A stretch of DNA of 20,577 bases from Apostichopus leukothele (Eukaryota > Echinodermata > Holothuroidea > Aspidochirotida > Stichopodidae), in contig JAAAKB020177128.1 of NCBI GenBank assembly GCA_010014835.2, forward strand, positions 1 through 20,577, written 5' to 3'. The notes beneath the pieces are model-generated. The model saw nothing but the letters and a program-made list of their open reading frames with translations, was not told the origin of the DNA and did no database searches. Of the stretch, positions 1 to 11,172 are shown in pieces (the stretch's first letter is position 1; every line of letters starts with the position of its first letter). The position numbers and the translations under genes were made by a program.

Positions 1-1560
1 GTGTTGGCTATAGTGTTGGTTACTTTATGGGTACATGTAGGACCACAATTACTTGGACTATTTGAGCCCAATCTTGCGATGATAATATTATGTGTATTGT
101 CATATACCCCTACGCAAGGAACCACAGTGCCCTTGGGCTCTTGTTTCTTTACGTTTATGACTAGAATGGAAATCCATTGAATTGATCCCACATTTTTCTG
201 CCCCCCCCCCAGTTGACTCCAGGTTCTTGTAATGTATCACACTGACCCCACCTCCTCTCATCAGGCCTGACTGCCCCTCCTTACTAAACCCTTGGTACAT
301 ATTAGATAGGCCTAACATCACTTGATAGGCTATTCGTTTATTATTCATATATATCTGCAATGGTAAACTACAAACTTTCTTTTTTGAAGAAAAGTAAACT
401 TTTCGACCCCAACTACGAAAACTTAAGGTCTTGCGATCATGCCATCGATACAGGGTTACATGCTATTTCTTACGTCGTAGTTCTGAAAAAGTTGTAATAA
501 ATACATGGGTAAAATCCTGCCTGACTATTAGCATATTGTGAGCGCATATCTTTTCACGAGTCATGGCGACAGTGCAAGTAACTGTCAACAAGTTTAATAG
601 ATTCATATGTGTATTGGTCACCGTCATTATAAAGTTTCTCCCACTGATCACTATTTAGCCGCTAAAAGTGTACCATTAGTCCAAGTAACGGCACTTTACA
701 TCATCGAGTACTTGGTGCGTATCACCTAAAGCCCATGCATGGAGATCCATTCTGATTAGCGTACTTAAACCAATAGACCTACTTCATGATTCTGAAGCCT
801 TATTTTCAAATTAATAACTATAAAGGAGCCCATATTCCGTCGGGTTTGGTACTTGAAGTTAAAATGAAACACTAAAAAACAGATAAATTGCGTAATTTCT
901 TGGTATTTACCGAAAACGGAAGTATGAATTTATTCCTCCATCCCGACCCTGTAATAATTTTAATCCAATCTAGTGAAATGATAACAGCGATGGTGACAGA
1001 CGATAAGAACAACTTTTCTTCTCGTTGCTAAGCAATACTCGATCATGCATGCGGCGCTACATACGTACGATCAAGGTTAGCCAGCCGACAGTATGTAAAA
1101 TACGTTGCGTGCGTTCGGTTATATTATCTCGATTTACAAGGAGAAATGAATTTCGAAAGACCGTGGTGAGATTCGTACTGGAACACTTTCCAATGGTTTT
1201 AATATTACCATTCGTCAGTTGGAATATTGCAGAGTTTTGTCTAAAGTCGAGAACGTTTCAATGAATTTTCAGGACTTGCTGAAGTTAAACTTAAGTGAAG
1301 GAGGTATATTGGCCTAAGTTAGCTATGTCATCGTGGTAAGTTGCACAATATGTGCTTCTAAAGTTACAAGTTTTAACGTTAAACCTCAATGAAAAAACTA
1401 ACTGTAGTGTAAGTGTTACTGGTACTATTCGCTGCAATGAAATCACACGGATGGTTAATTCAGTTGGCACAGCAGATTAGTTACATTAGGCCTAAGTCCT
1501 CGGATGAAACGTGAGAGAACTAAAAGTTAAATTGAGGATATCGGATTGAGATAAAGGCCT
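1..1560. other. No gene recognised
   Basis: The longest open frames here are under 90 codons and show no family features. A C10 run lies near 201-210. The stretch around 960-1260 is noticeably richer in CpG than the rest of the window. A splice-like CATCGTG|gtaagt occurs near 1328-1340 on the plus strand but no convincing coding exon precedes it. Confidence 0.6.
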
Positions 1561-1683
1561 TAGGCTGTTTATTTATTTATTTGTTTAGCCTCTGAAGAAG
1601 ATCCTGCTAGGATCGAAACGTCAGGCCAACTTACTTTTACACATTATCTTACACAGGCTCTCTAGTGGATAAGCAGTTTGCTA
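1560..1683 (+). mobile_element. Retroelement remnant, possibly Penelope-like
   Basis: A (TTTA)n run (about 1567-1584) is followed by a stable hairpin with hammerhead-like core (1588-1626), then a tail with cacaggctctctagtggata. Small hammerhead variants with almost no stem III are known in association with Penelope-like elements, and this block fits that pattern. No reverse transcriptase or GIY-YIG coding sequence is left, so the assignment rests on the fold alone. Confidence 0.45.
1588..1626 (+). ncRNA. Minimal hammerhead-ribozyme-like fold
   Basis: Read on the plus strand: stem I GCCT (1588-1591) pairs with AGGC (1623-1626). Core CTGAAGA (1592-1598) fits CUGANGA. Stem II GATCC (1600-1604) pairs with GGATC (1610-1614) around loop TGCTA. 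GAAA (1615-1618) follows, then CGTC (1619-1622), giving a GUC cleavage triplet right before stem I. Stem III is reduced to the self-complementary ACGT, which could pair only between two RNA copies. One extra unpaired A (1599) sits next to stem II. Activity is inferred, not shown. Confidence 0.55.
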
Positions 1684-2866
1684 ACAGTATTATTTTATTT
1701 TATTTATTTATTTGGCATTAAATGGTAAACATGGTTAGCTTAAAGCTTACAAGGCCCTGAAAAATAAAAATAAAAGAAGCATAATAATAATAATACAAAC
1801 ATGAACAATAATTAAGATGGCAATGAAAAAGGGAACATATATACATTCAAAATTGACTGCGGCAAATATGTAACATGGACCAATCAATGAAATGAAATTA
1901 AGAGCATAAGAAATTAGTGAAAGCCCTGGATAAAACGTTTAAAGGTATTTAAGGAGTTGGCATTCTTACCCGCACAACTCATTCCACTCCTTAGCAACAA
2001 CATATGAACATGTTTTCTGCTGATACTGAGTATTATACCACCCACTTAAGAATAAATTATTATGTGTGGTGGACCTTAGGGAGTGGTTATGTATATGATT
2101 TGTGTGACGGAACATGTCCACAAGGTACTCAAACATCGGTAAAATAAATAAAAATATATCCATTATAAAATGGAATACAAGTATTTGTATCCATGAATGG
2201 TTTCATACATTGAAGTAAAGCAAATGTACTGGAAACAAGCTTGCAAAAGGAATCGACTTGTTCATTCCAAGAGAATTCATTGTCACTTTCAATTGAATGA
2301 TCTTCAACGGTAATATTTAATTTGATATTTGTAGTAGATTTCAGCCTTTGTCTTGAACCAATCAACATGCTTTTAGTTTAATTACTATTTATAACCAAAT
2401 GATTTTTCTTGCACATTTGCAAACATTAGCCATTCCTCATTAAATTTCGTATTAAAAGTTGTATCATCTGTGCATACCTATCCGCCGAGCAATGATTGAT
2501 AAAGACCCATTTCATTAATAAACAAACCAAGGAGTAACAGGCCCAGAATTGACCCCTGTGGCACCCCGCAGTACGTGAGAAACACACCATTAACGTACAG
2601 TAACATAGATTGTTGTGTATCAGATAAAATCGACTTATACCATGCAACGGAGCTTTCCATATTGATTTAACTTATTTCGTAAACTAGAATAGTTTACTTG
2701 GTCAAATGCTTTTCTCATGTCTAGAAATACCAATCCTATAAGATATCTGCTATCAATGATCTTCAGTCAATTATGCAATTACAAACTTGGATAAAGCACC
2801 ATGAACATGGTTTTCCTAATCTTATATAATACAGGCAAGATTGAAATGGGTCGATAATTGGATACA
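1684..2866 (-). pseudogene. Decayed non-LTR retrotransposon reverse transcriptase and 3' end
   Basis: Minus-strand fragments in several frames keep LINE landmarks in the right order: NYRPISILPVLYKI near 2865-2820, LVFLDMRKAFDQVNYSSL near 2730-2685, GVPQGSILGLLLLGLFINEM near 2572-2510, and a YADDT-type motif near 2480 broken by a small insertion. Further on come an SWNEQVD...VSSTFALLQCMKPF stretch near 2265-2195 and RHTNHIHNHSLRS near 2115-2075. A block between the first two motifs is deleted and frameshifts separate the rest. The 3' end finishes in an AAATAAAT-type tail at about 1684-1712. It looks CR1/L2-like, but the clade cannot be fixed. It encodes no functional protein. Confidence 0.85.
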
Positions 2867-5779
2867 TATATATTTGAGTGCACACATTTGAACATTTTTA
2901 AGAAAAAGAACCTGGGCATGAAAACCAAACAACGAACAGACAGATCCACTCTCAACCCCAGTTCCCTGGCATCGTGACTGTGAGATCATTGTCAGGTGTG
3001 TATCTCAATGCCCCTAGAAGGGGAACATAATGTACACATGACCTTAGCCAATAGGCTGATAGCCTATACCACAAACTTGGCTATCCCTACACAGGGGAAA
3101 GTCACGTTACAAGTAGTTGCAGTTAAACCAACATACTTTGTGATCATTGAGCACTGAAGATTCAAGAATATTTGCATACAATGGGTAAGGGACTATTAGC
3201 CAATCATATCACAGCGGGAAAACATTATTGGCTATATTTAGCATGAAAATCTCTGTATAGAATTGTTGTTAGCACTGCATTAAGTAACTTGCTGGGTTGA
3301 TTGTTATGATTTTGTTTTCAAACAGTATTATCTGCAGGATTGGAAGAAATTTGGGTTCTTTTGAGAAGTTGTTAATTGTTTTTTTAATAGAAAGAAAGAA
3401 TTTCATTCATAGTGTGTTTTGTTATATTTTGCATAGACCTGGTTTTCAGTGTGTTTACCTCCAGGGTTTCATTTTCTCAAAAAAAGCATTTTAAAGATTT
3501 TGCGCCCCTGGCTAAAGCATTGTGTCCTCAGACAGACACACAGAATCCTGCATTGTAAAAAAACTGGTTATATTGTGAAATATTTTATAATAAGCAAAAC
3601 AGATATCAGTAAAGAATAGCAGTGAATAACTGAAGTATTTACTTTACCATACAAGTTTTCAATTTTGATAAATCACTAGTAGGTCGCCACAAAATTGTGT
3701 AATGAGTAGGCTATATTAATAGTGCCTAAGTCTTGACCCTACATCCTGCAGCACATGTAGCACTGCTGGCTGCATAATTAACACTTTATCTGGGATATTA
3801 TCAGCACAAGATAAGCTATTTGCACTGCACAGCACAAACTTCTCAAATGGCACACTGGATGCATAGAGTGGCTGGCTGCACAATTCAACAAGCAGAGAGA
3901 GTCTTCATGTAGGCATGAGGCAAATGCTGTAACTTTACACTTCCTAAAGCAGATAAAAACAATAAAATGTTTTCTCAATGACAAGGTCACAGAGGCCTGG
4001 CGTGAACCCCTAGTTCTTAAAATTCACTACCCTGCATGAATTAAAATTTCAATTTTTTCAACACTCTTCTTCACGTTGTAAACTTTCCCCAAACCCTCTT
4101 GAGATGGAGGGGCTGAAGCCCCAACTTTTCAAGTGGAAAACATCTTTTTGTTCTCTCATGATGGATAATCACCAGATAGCACCAAATTGCATCTTATGAC
4201 CCTTAATTATTTAAAAACATTATCAAAGCAAACTTAGGGTTAATTTCCATTTTTTGTGTGTAACTTTTTGATCCGCCTCAATTGAAAACATAAATATCGG
4301 ACAGACTAAGCTTTCAGCTGAGAAAATGCTGGGTGTACAAACCAGTCTAGCCTAGCTACATATGAAAATCAGAGTCCAGCCATGCTACCTTCAGGTTAAT
4401 CATTTTTTTCTTTTTATCGTTATTATTATTTTGCAATAGTACTAACATTGTTCATACGAGAATTTTCCACAGCTTTCTAAATATACACAAATGAAAAATA
4501 GCTTAGCATCCTACTTAACAAGCATATATCTTGTTGAGAAAGGAACTCTAAGCCAACTGTACATTTACACTTGACTATAGGCTTTGATGCCATGAAACCC
4601 GTATAAAGAATCCTGTTGTATTGTGACATAAATTTGTTTTAAAACGGCTTGAGATTTGAGGAAGTATTGGTGGAATTTGGAAACAATAGAACTAAATCTG
4701 CGGAATGTGTGACATAGTAACCATTGTCGAGTAAGTTGATAAAAAGTTTTCTCTACCGTTTTAGAGTGTATTAAAAACAGGAAACTTAGTGGGAAGTAAT
4801 ACAAATTTTTGAATAGCAAATAAATTCTTAACATTTATCAGGATTCACACTAGTGACATCAGGATTACAAGTTCTGTGCTATACCAACATATCTCAGCCA
4901 TAACTAGTTGGTGATCCTTCTTCAACTGTAAGCAATGCTGGCTATACTTAGGCTTCCTACTTCCAAGCACAACCCCACCACATCCCATCCCTACTTTCCA
5001 CTCCACCCCTATCAGAGAACATAGCTAAAATAGGTTGAATTGCTACAGTATTCCATCCCTCTTTGTTCATATATGATTGGTTAGGTTACTCTGCTCAGGA
5101 TATTTATGCTGGAATCCACTGTCTTATTCCCTTTTCAAACATTACAGTGGTCTATAATGTTAACCAGAGATGTGTGGAAAATGAGTCTTCAGCAAGTTCA
5201 GCTTTATTGTTTACAGAAAGCAAATGATGATTATAAATGACAGTTTTACTGTAGGGACAAATATTTTAACAACTTTAGATCAACTTTTTCTCTGTTCAAA
5301 ATATATCTGTAACATCACAAACTGACACAGAGACATCGAAAAAAGAGAGTGACTAATAAATCAAGTAGAACTTCTTTTAGAAAATCTTCTTGATGCATGA
5401 AAGAACAAAACTACTAAATCCAACAAATTGGAAAGTCTGTAAAATGCAAGTGTACACAACAATCACGAGATGAACAGTGGTAACACATGGGTGAGCACAG
5501 ACAATCCGTGGGGGTGGTTTTACGAGTCAGTACCAAGAATTGTAAAAATAATAAGGATTCTGGAAGGGTCATCAACAGGGCTTATACTTAAAGGGATTGA
5601 CCTATCAAATGTCAATGTCACATATCACACTGTAAGTGAATTTAATTGACCCTATTGATTATATTTATTACTCCTTGGACGGAAAATGGAAAAGTATAAT
5701 CTGAATTTAATAGATCTTTCTGCTAAAAACATCTATTTATAAATATGAGTGTCAGTTTTTCCTTTTCTTTTTTCTTCAG
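2867..5779. other. No gene recognised
   Basis: AT-rich sequence with only short open frames. The largest, under 90 codons on the minus strand at 4565-4834, has no recognisable motif. No RNA gene or clear mobile element was seen. Confidence 0.6.
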
Positions 5780-5915
5780 AATTGATCATGGTAGAAGTAT
5801 GAAGCATGAATTAATTGGAATTATACTGCTCAGTCTTCTTTTTTCTTCTAAATTGGGATTAACATCGAATCCTTCTATGCCATGCTGTGAGTATGATCAC
5901 AATCAGTGTCAAGTG
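5780..5915 (+). CDS. Candidate exon: signal peptide and CC-containing start of a small secreted protein (CDS from 5799)
   Basis: A splice-like exon on the plus strand, with acceptor tttcttcag ending at 5779 and donor CAAGTG|gtaagt after 5915. The ATG at 5799 opens 39 codons. The first 20-odd residues form a good signal peptide (MKHELIGIILLSLLFSS), followed by a short polar part with PCCEYDHNQCQV. An earlier ATG at 5788 opens only a 4-codon upstream ORF. The exon ends in phase 0. I do not recognise the protein. It lies outside the MOCOS exons found here and is on the opposite strand. It could be a chance open stretch, but acceptor, signal peptide and strong donor together are suggestive. Confidence 0.4.
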
Positions 5916-6020
5916 GTAAGTAAAATTGATAACAGATTTCAATGACAAATACTGAATTTTGATGTGTGTTTGTATTAATTGTTAAGTGTACATGTATGTA
6001 CATGTTTGCATTTGTTGTAG

Positions 6021-6065
6021 CTCCTGCTCAAAGATTGTAATGCTGGGCCCCTGAACTATATCTGA
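6021..6065 (+). CDS. Candidate terminal exon of the small secreted protein
   Basis: After a 105-nt intron ending tttgttgtag at 6020, phase 0 reading gives 14 codons (LLLKDCNAGPLNYI) and TGA at 6063-6065. Joined to the previous exon the product would be 53 residues with four cysteines in mature part, spaced CC-x6-C-x7-C. The pyrimidine tract is weak and no poly(A) signal is evident nearby, so this is a tentative model. Confidence 0.25.
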   Translation, partial: LLLKDCNAGPLNYI

Positions 6066-6648
6066 TGGTAGTAATGTTGGAGCATGTACATATGAGAAAT
6101 TTGGGTTATAAGCACAAACTAAAAGAAGTTTGCAGGACATACTCACATGACTTACAGATCCTCACAGTTTTACTCAATTAAAGCAGAGCCTGAATGTAAA
6201 GGAATATACCTGTGGCTGACATTATGATCCACCTAAAGGGAAGACATTGCACACGGTAAAACCCAGAATCTTTGTAGCTATTTGTAGGTATCGGCCAATG
6301 CAGGTGACTTGTTTTTGCAATCTTTACATAAAGGAAAATGGTTCACACAAGGTGGTCTGTAATGTCACTATGGCACATGTTTCTCAAAAGCTTTACAGCC
6401 TGCTGTTTGGCTGTGCAATTAATTAAAGTGCCACTAATTCTTGTCAAGTCATTGTCATAATCTTGTTTTATATTCGGATTTTATATCGTATACTGATGAC
6501 TTGTGTGAGCAACATAATTATTAATCATAAATAATAATTTTGTTAAATCATTATGTTGAATTTTTATGTCCCCTTACATCCATATTACATGAAGACATCA
6601 TTGCCAATATTGTCATGCATCTCTCACTTACTGTCAATGGTTCATAAG

Positions 6649-6801
6649 TTATGGCTTAGAATGAAAAGCATCCCAACTACCCAAAGCTTCTTTCTGAGTC
6701 TCAGGTGGCAGCACTAAAGTTGACAGGTTCTCCATTCCCTGGCACTTCCTTCCTGCTTGCTCAATTAATGAGAGAAAGTACTTAATTAAATTCCATAATT
6801 T
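6649..6801 (-). pseudogene. Coding-like remnant, 50 codons, unidentified
   Basis: A minus-strand frame is open from about 6801 to a TAA at 6651-6649. It reads NLIKYFLSLIEQAGRKCQG, then a MENLSTLVLPPETQKEA stretch ending WDAFHSKP. The composition looks protein-like and no start codon or clear acceptor precedes it. It does not match the missing MOCOS C-terminus as I know that family. It may be a piece of a transposon ORF or chance. Confidence 0.2.
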
Positions 6802-6876
6802 TCAAACAGCTCAGGCACAAAACACACAATATGATGATGTGATCAACTTGGTTCCATGCTTATCCAAGAAGAGTTT

Positions 6877-6975
6877 CAGGGGCCCTGGGTCAAGAGTGAG
6901 ACCTGGGGCCTACGTTCATCCTAACTTCACCCTAACTTCATCCAGACATTTGGGCCAAACCCTTGGGGACCCCTG
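6877..6975. mobile_element. Short inverted-repeat element, hAT-like ends
   Basis: The left end begins CAGGGGCCCTGGG and the right end is CCCTTGGGGACCCCTG, so both termini start CAGGGG when read inwards, as hAT termini often do. GTTT flanks both sides, which is shorter than the usual 8-bp hAT target duplication. At 99 bp it can only be a non-autonomous fragment. Confidence 0.3.
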
Positions 6976-6979
6976 GTTT

Positions 6980-8750
6980 AATGAATCACTTATTGCTAGT
7001 ACACCTCTTCAGGTCAAACCAGAATATGAGGATTGAATCGTTAACTGTACATAAGATAAAAATATATGTATACAGTAGGAGGTATTAAACTGCATTATCT
7101 CATCTTTGCACATGTATACATGGCAAGTTGTGAAAATTAACTTGCAATTAAGAACTTCTTCATCGGCACATAGGCAAACAATGCCCAAATGTGATGACGT
7201 GGGTATTAATTGTACATTGGCTTACATTATTTAGAACCATGTACAGTAAAGAGCAGAGCTACAGCCTACATGAAAGTTCCACTATTTGAGGGCTTGTACT
7301 CTTTCAGCGTGACTAGTTACTAACAATCTGTAGGTTGAATGAATTTTGTAAATAAGTGGAATGGTTCTATGGGTTCATTGAAGTGATTCTTAAGAAGCTT
7401 TGAAGACCACATCTATGGCTGCTATGTTATAAGCTAAGATATAGGCACAGTTAATCTGTGAACTATACTGTAGGCAATAGGACTCTGACTACAGTACCCA
7501 TGCAAATGTTGCAAAGTGGCAGTGGTAATAAAAAGTACTTTCCCTGACACAAATATATTACTCTTTCAATAATACAAAAGAAGTGAGGAGTTTGTCTTGT
7601 TTTTAGTTTCAATGAAACAAAATTGTTTTGTAAAAGCTATGCTAAGTTGTAAGAGCTGTGTTGCTCACAAAGTTTGTTGCTTGCAAGTCATTTAATTCAA
7701 GCTTATGTCAATTACTAAGATGGAGATACAGGTCACCATTTTATAGTATATTTTTTATAGTCACATTTTTCTTGATTTGTTACTTGACTTGGCAATAAAT
7801 GAATTGTGACTTGAATTGATTTGACAACATATGAACAATGACTTGGATTCCAATCACATAATGAGAACAGATATATGCAACTGATGATAAATACATCATT
7901 AATATTTTAATATATATTCTATACTTCTTGAGCCAGGATTGTTTAGATGGTTCATTGACTGGTTTCTTGAAAGTGCTATAACATTTCTTTAGCATATCTA
8001 TATCAACAATTAACTTTCTAATCTCTTCTTTGGGGTAGGGGGAGGGGCATGAATTATGCAGTGTGTTCCTTGTGCTGATATGTGGAGTGAGAAATAAAAA
8101 GTTGGTGCTCAGTTTATATTCCATCCTGGTTTGATTGTTATAAATGATGGTATAAATGTTTTGGTTCCCCTGCAGGCTGGGGCACAACCATGGCTTCTTC
8201 TGAGGGGAACAAAGAAACTCAAAGGGCTCAATTCCCCCCACAACCCCCCCCCCTTGCCACTGACAGAGAATTCAACAATACTATAGAACAGAACATACCG
8301 GTATATACCCGTAATTAAACAACCACAACAGTTGAAACTAACTGTTCCACATTTTTTCAAAACTTGCAAAATTTTGCATTTACCCATTTTAGCCAAATTT
8401 ATCAAGTATCCCCCTCCAGTTAAACCCCTCTAAAGGATGGTACTTCAATTCCCCTCTTCCCTCCCCATAACAAAAGTGGTGGTTGCCCCCATATACATAT
8501 ATATTCTAGCTCTAGTCAGCCAGGGGTACTCCAAATGACATCATTTTTCATGATTTCCCTATATCATACTTCCATTTCTGTGTAACTGGGAATGGCAGGG
8601 GAAAGTTAAGTTAAGTTTCTGTACAAACCAGTGGCAAGGTTATTTCTTATAGGCCTATGTTAAGTAGCAATGCAGCTGGTGGTCACTGATGCAAATCATC
8701 CACCGGCCCTTTATTACTGCACAAAACTTCCTTGTTGGACCTTAGTCATT
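6980..8750. other. No gene recognised; repeat-like pieces
   Basis: A minus-strand frame of 153 codons (8241-7780) is the longest here but has no domain features and includes GACTTG-type repeat sequence (7780-7850) and a C-rich run near 8234-8253. I read it as repeat-derived rather than a gene. Confidence 0.5.
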
Positions 8751-8759
8751 GATGTGTTG

Positions 8760-9120
8760 TATGGCCTATACCTACAGTATACAGTAGTATATAACTTGCC
8801 ACAGTATAGCTTGCTATACTATAATGTTACTATAGAACTTATATATATCTGATATAACTATATAATTTATCAAATATATAGCAAGCTGTAGTATCACCTG
8901 CTATAGTATAAGATTAATTAACATAAATATATCTTATATAATATAACAAATATATAACTTGCTGTAAAGTAAAACTTGCTTTAGTATAATGTTATATAAC
9001 TATGCAATATTTAAAATGTATAATTTGCTATGGTATAATGATGCTTTTTAACATACATCTTATATAACTATATGTAATATATAACTTTCAATAGTAAATA
9101 TAACTACCTTTAGTATCAGT
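8760..9120. repeat. AT-rich degenerate repeat array
   Basis: Many diverged copies of a motif like tatataacttgct(g/a)tagtataatgttatataacta occur over about 360 bp at irregular spacing. The strand-symmetric TATA-rich steps would form weak hairpins. Confidence 0.7.
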
Positions 9121-9399
9121 TACTTTTATATTTGACTTGTGCAACCTGATTTGCAATCACTTAAATATGCGCCCTTTAATACCACTACAATAACAGTTTA
9201 CATGCCTCGGGCATTTAATAGGCACTCGTGGTACATCGTGGGATATTTGAGCTGTGCAAACAACTTTTTCACACTTTCCTTTGCTAGGCTTGGCAAGTTG
9301 ATAAAGTAACACACAGGCTAACGTTCCATTCTTTTAACCATGAAGTGGGCAGTGGAGCAAAATGAATGGCAGTCTTACTAAAGGGTGGATATTCAAATG

Positions 9400-9590
9400 T
9401 ATAATAAATGACTTGTGACTTAATTGACTTAAGAAACATTGACTTTTGACTTGTGATAAAATTAATCAACTGCAAGTGATTTGACTCGACTTGGATAAAA
9501 TTAAATTTGACCTGTGACTTGACTTGACTCTAGTGACAAATGGCATGCAACTTAATAGACTCGACTACAAATGACTTGGTTACAACCCTG
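9400..9590. repeat. Degenerate GACTTG repeats
   Basis: Repeated gacttgtgacttaattgact, ttgactcgacttgg and ttgacttgactc units end in gacttggttacaaccctg. A smaller related patch occurs at about 7780-7850. Confidence 0.7.
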
Positions 9591-9907
9591 AGGTCACCTA
9601 TGTATGATCATTTGGAGTAGATCCCTTCCAACCTTGTCAAGATCTTCCACATTGATTCTTACCTTCTCAAGAGATATGTACAATTTAGATTTTTAATCAA
9701 CAGCACTTTCTAACAAACAATTTTGCATGTATCTATCATCAGTAGTTAAGTACTCGATTCTCGTCACCCTGTCTTCATGCAGTTTACTGTTTACATCATG
9801 AGATCATACATATGAATGGGACAGGACATACTATGCGTAATAGTAGTATACAATTGAACCTGCATGGGGAATGTATGTGTGGTGCTACCTATCATGGGCC
9901 ATTCTCG

Positions 9908-10454
9908 GTCATGTGTGTGACGAAAAAATGGGGAGATTTGCACTTTACCGCTAAGTAACTACTTTTAGGTAAAGAAAGTTGGGTTGATTGAAGTACTTAA
10001 GTATGCACTAGGGGACTCTTTTACAAAACCATATAGCTTAGCCAACATCAGAACATTCATGTGCTGGCAGAGGTCATATAAAGGTAGGTCACGTGTGTGA
10101 CCTGAAATGAAACTGGCTTTTTTGCACAAAAAAACATTGGCAAATTCCTCAGTTTCTAAGAGGGCTGGATAACCCTAATTTCTCATGTTTCTACCTTAAT
10201 GTGTTTTCATTCTAACGAGACATTTCACCTAAATATTTCACCTCTAAAAATTAGCATAATACTACATACCATCGGTCACGTGTGTGACGACTAATTAGAG
10301 GCTAATAATTAATAGTAGGAATAATTATTTGACTGGATATTTTGCAGAACTAACAGTCTTTATCAAGAACGGTAGCATATCAAGTGTGGACATCATAAGG
10401 CACATCAGTTACTTTTTATGAAAACTTTTGCGTTATTTTGGTCACGTGTGTGAC
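9908..10454 (+). repeat. Four spaced copies of GTCACGTGTGTGAC
   Basis: Copies lie at 9908-9921 (one mismatch, GTCATG), 10088-10101, 10275-10288 and 10441-10454, with start-to-start spacing of 180, 187 and 166 bp. Each forms a 5-bp hairpin (GTCAC/GTGAC, loop GTGT), and three contain the E-box CACGTG. The intervals between them show no obvious similarity, so this is not a plain tandem repeat. Confidence 0.75.
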
Positions 10455-10653
10455 ATCAAAATTATGCTAATTAGCACCCATTATTAACGAAGAATTGAAG
10501 ATCAGGAACCTCTGCTTTAGGAATGAAATAAATTAACCCATGTATAACTGCCTCCATGTGATAGTTGATAACTGAAATATTATTTCTAGATACTCATGTA
10601 GAACAAACAAATATACAGTTAAAAACTACAAATTTTGGCTAAAACTTACAATA

Positions 10654-10671
10654 ATGCAAATTTATGCAAAT
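10654..10671 (+). promoter_or_regulatory. Two octamer (ATGCAAAT) motifs 10 bp apart
   Basis: Perfect ATGCAAAT occurs at 10654-10661 and 10664-10671, one helical turn apart. This is the consensus for POU-domain factors. In AT-rich DNA a single site means little; the pair is less expected. Function is inference. Confidence 0.3.
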
Positions 10672-11008
10672 TAGTATGTTATGGTTGTAATTTTGATGAA
10701 AAAAAAATGAAATAGAAAACTTGAGGTATCCCTCTAAAACAAAAAATATAACATTTGGTCCTGATGAACACTTTAGTTTTTTCATGCCAGTTTCATTTTC
10801 CAGAGAGTGGCCCAGGACAAGAAACAACACATGCAAAAAAAATAATACTCAAAGGAGAAGTCATACTAATCATAATAAATAAATAAACCTAAAAATTTCA
10901 AATAAATCATTTGAAAATTGATACCTTGCTATTAAAATGACCCTGTGAGGAGAAACCCCCACAACCTTGCAAACAAAGGAGTAAGCTATGCCATCACCAA
11001 GACCATTG

Positions 11009-11172
11009 TTGGTTGGGCCAATAAAATGAAAAAAATAAAAAAATTAATAGTTTAAATAAAATTTACATTCTAAGAAAATAAACTTTGATTTGGTTGGACC
11101 AATAAATAAAAAAAATAGAAAAAATAAATAGTTTTTATAAAATTTACATTTTAAGAAAATAAACTATGATTT
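11009..11172. repeat. Tandem duplication, 81-bp period, 2 copies
   Basis: Unit 1 is about 11009-11089 and unit 2 about 11090-11172. Both begin TTGGTTGG(G/A)CCAATAAA, contain aaaatttacatt(c/t)taagaaa and end ataaact(t/a)tgattt. It lies just inside the intron after MOCOS exon 8. Confidence 0.9.

Noticed and set aside
1025-1264. 79-codon plus-strand open frame in the CpG-rich patch
   Set aside because: There is no recognisable motif, and Arg-rich composition follows from the CpG content.
7780-8405. Two overlapping minus-strand open frames (153 and 98 codons)
   Set aside because: They include low-complexity and GACTTG repeat sequence, show no domain, and overlap in different frames.
9600-9800. 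GAGAAG|gtaaga on the minus strand as a further MOCOS donor
   Set aside because: The preceding frame contains a stop and does not resemble the MOSC domain.
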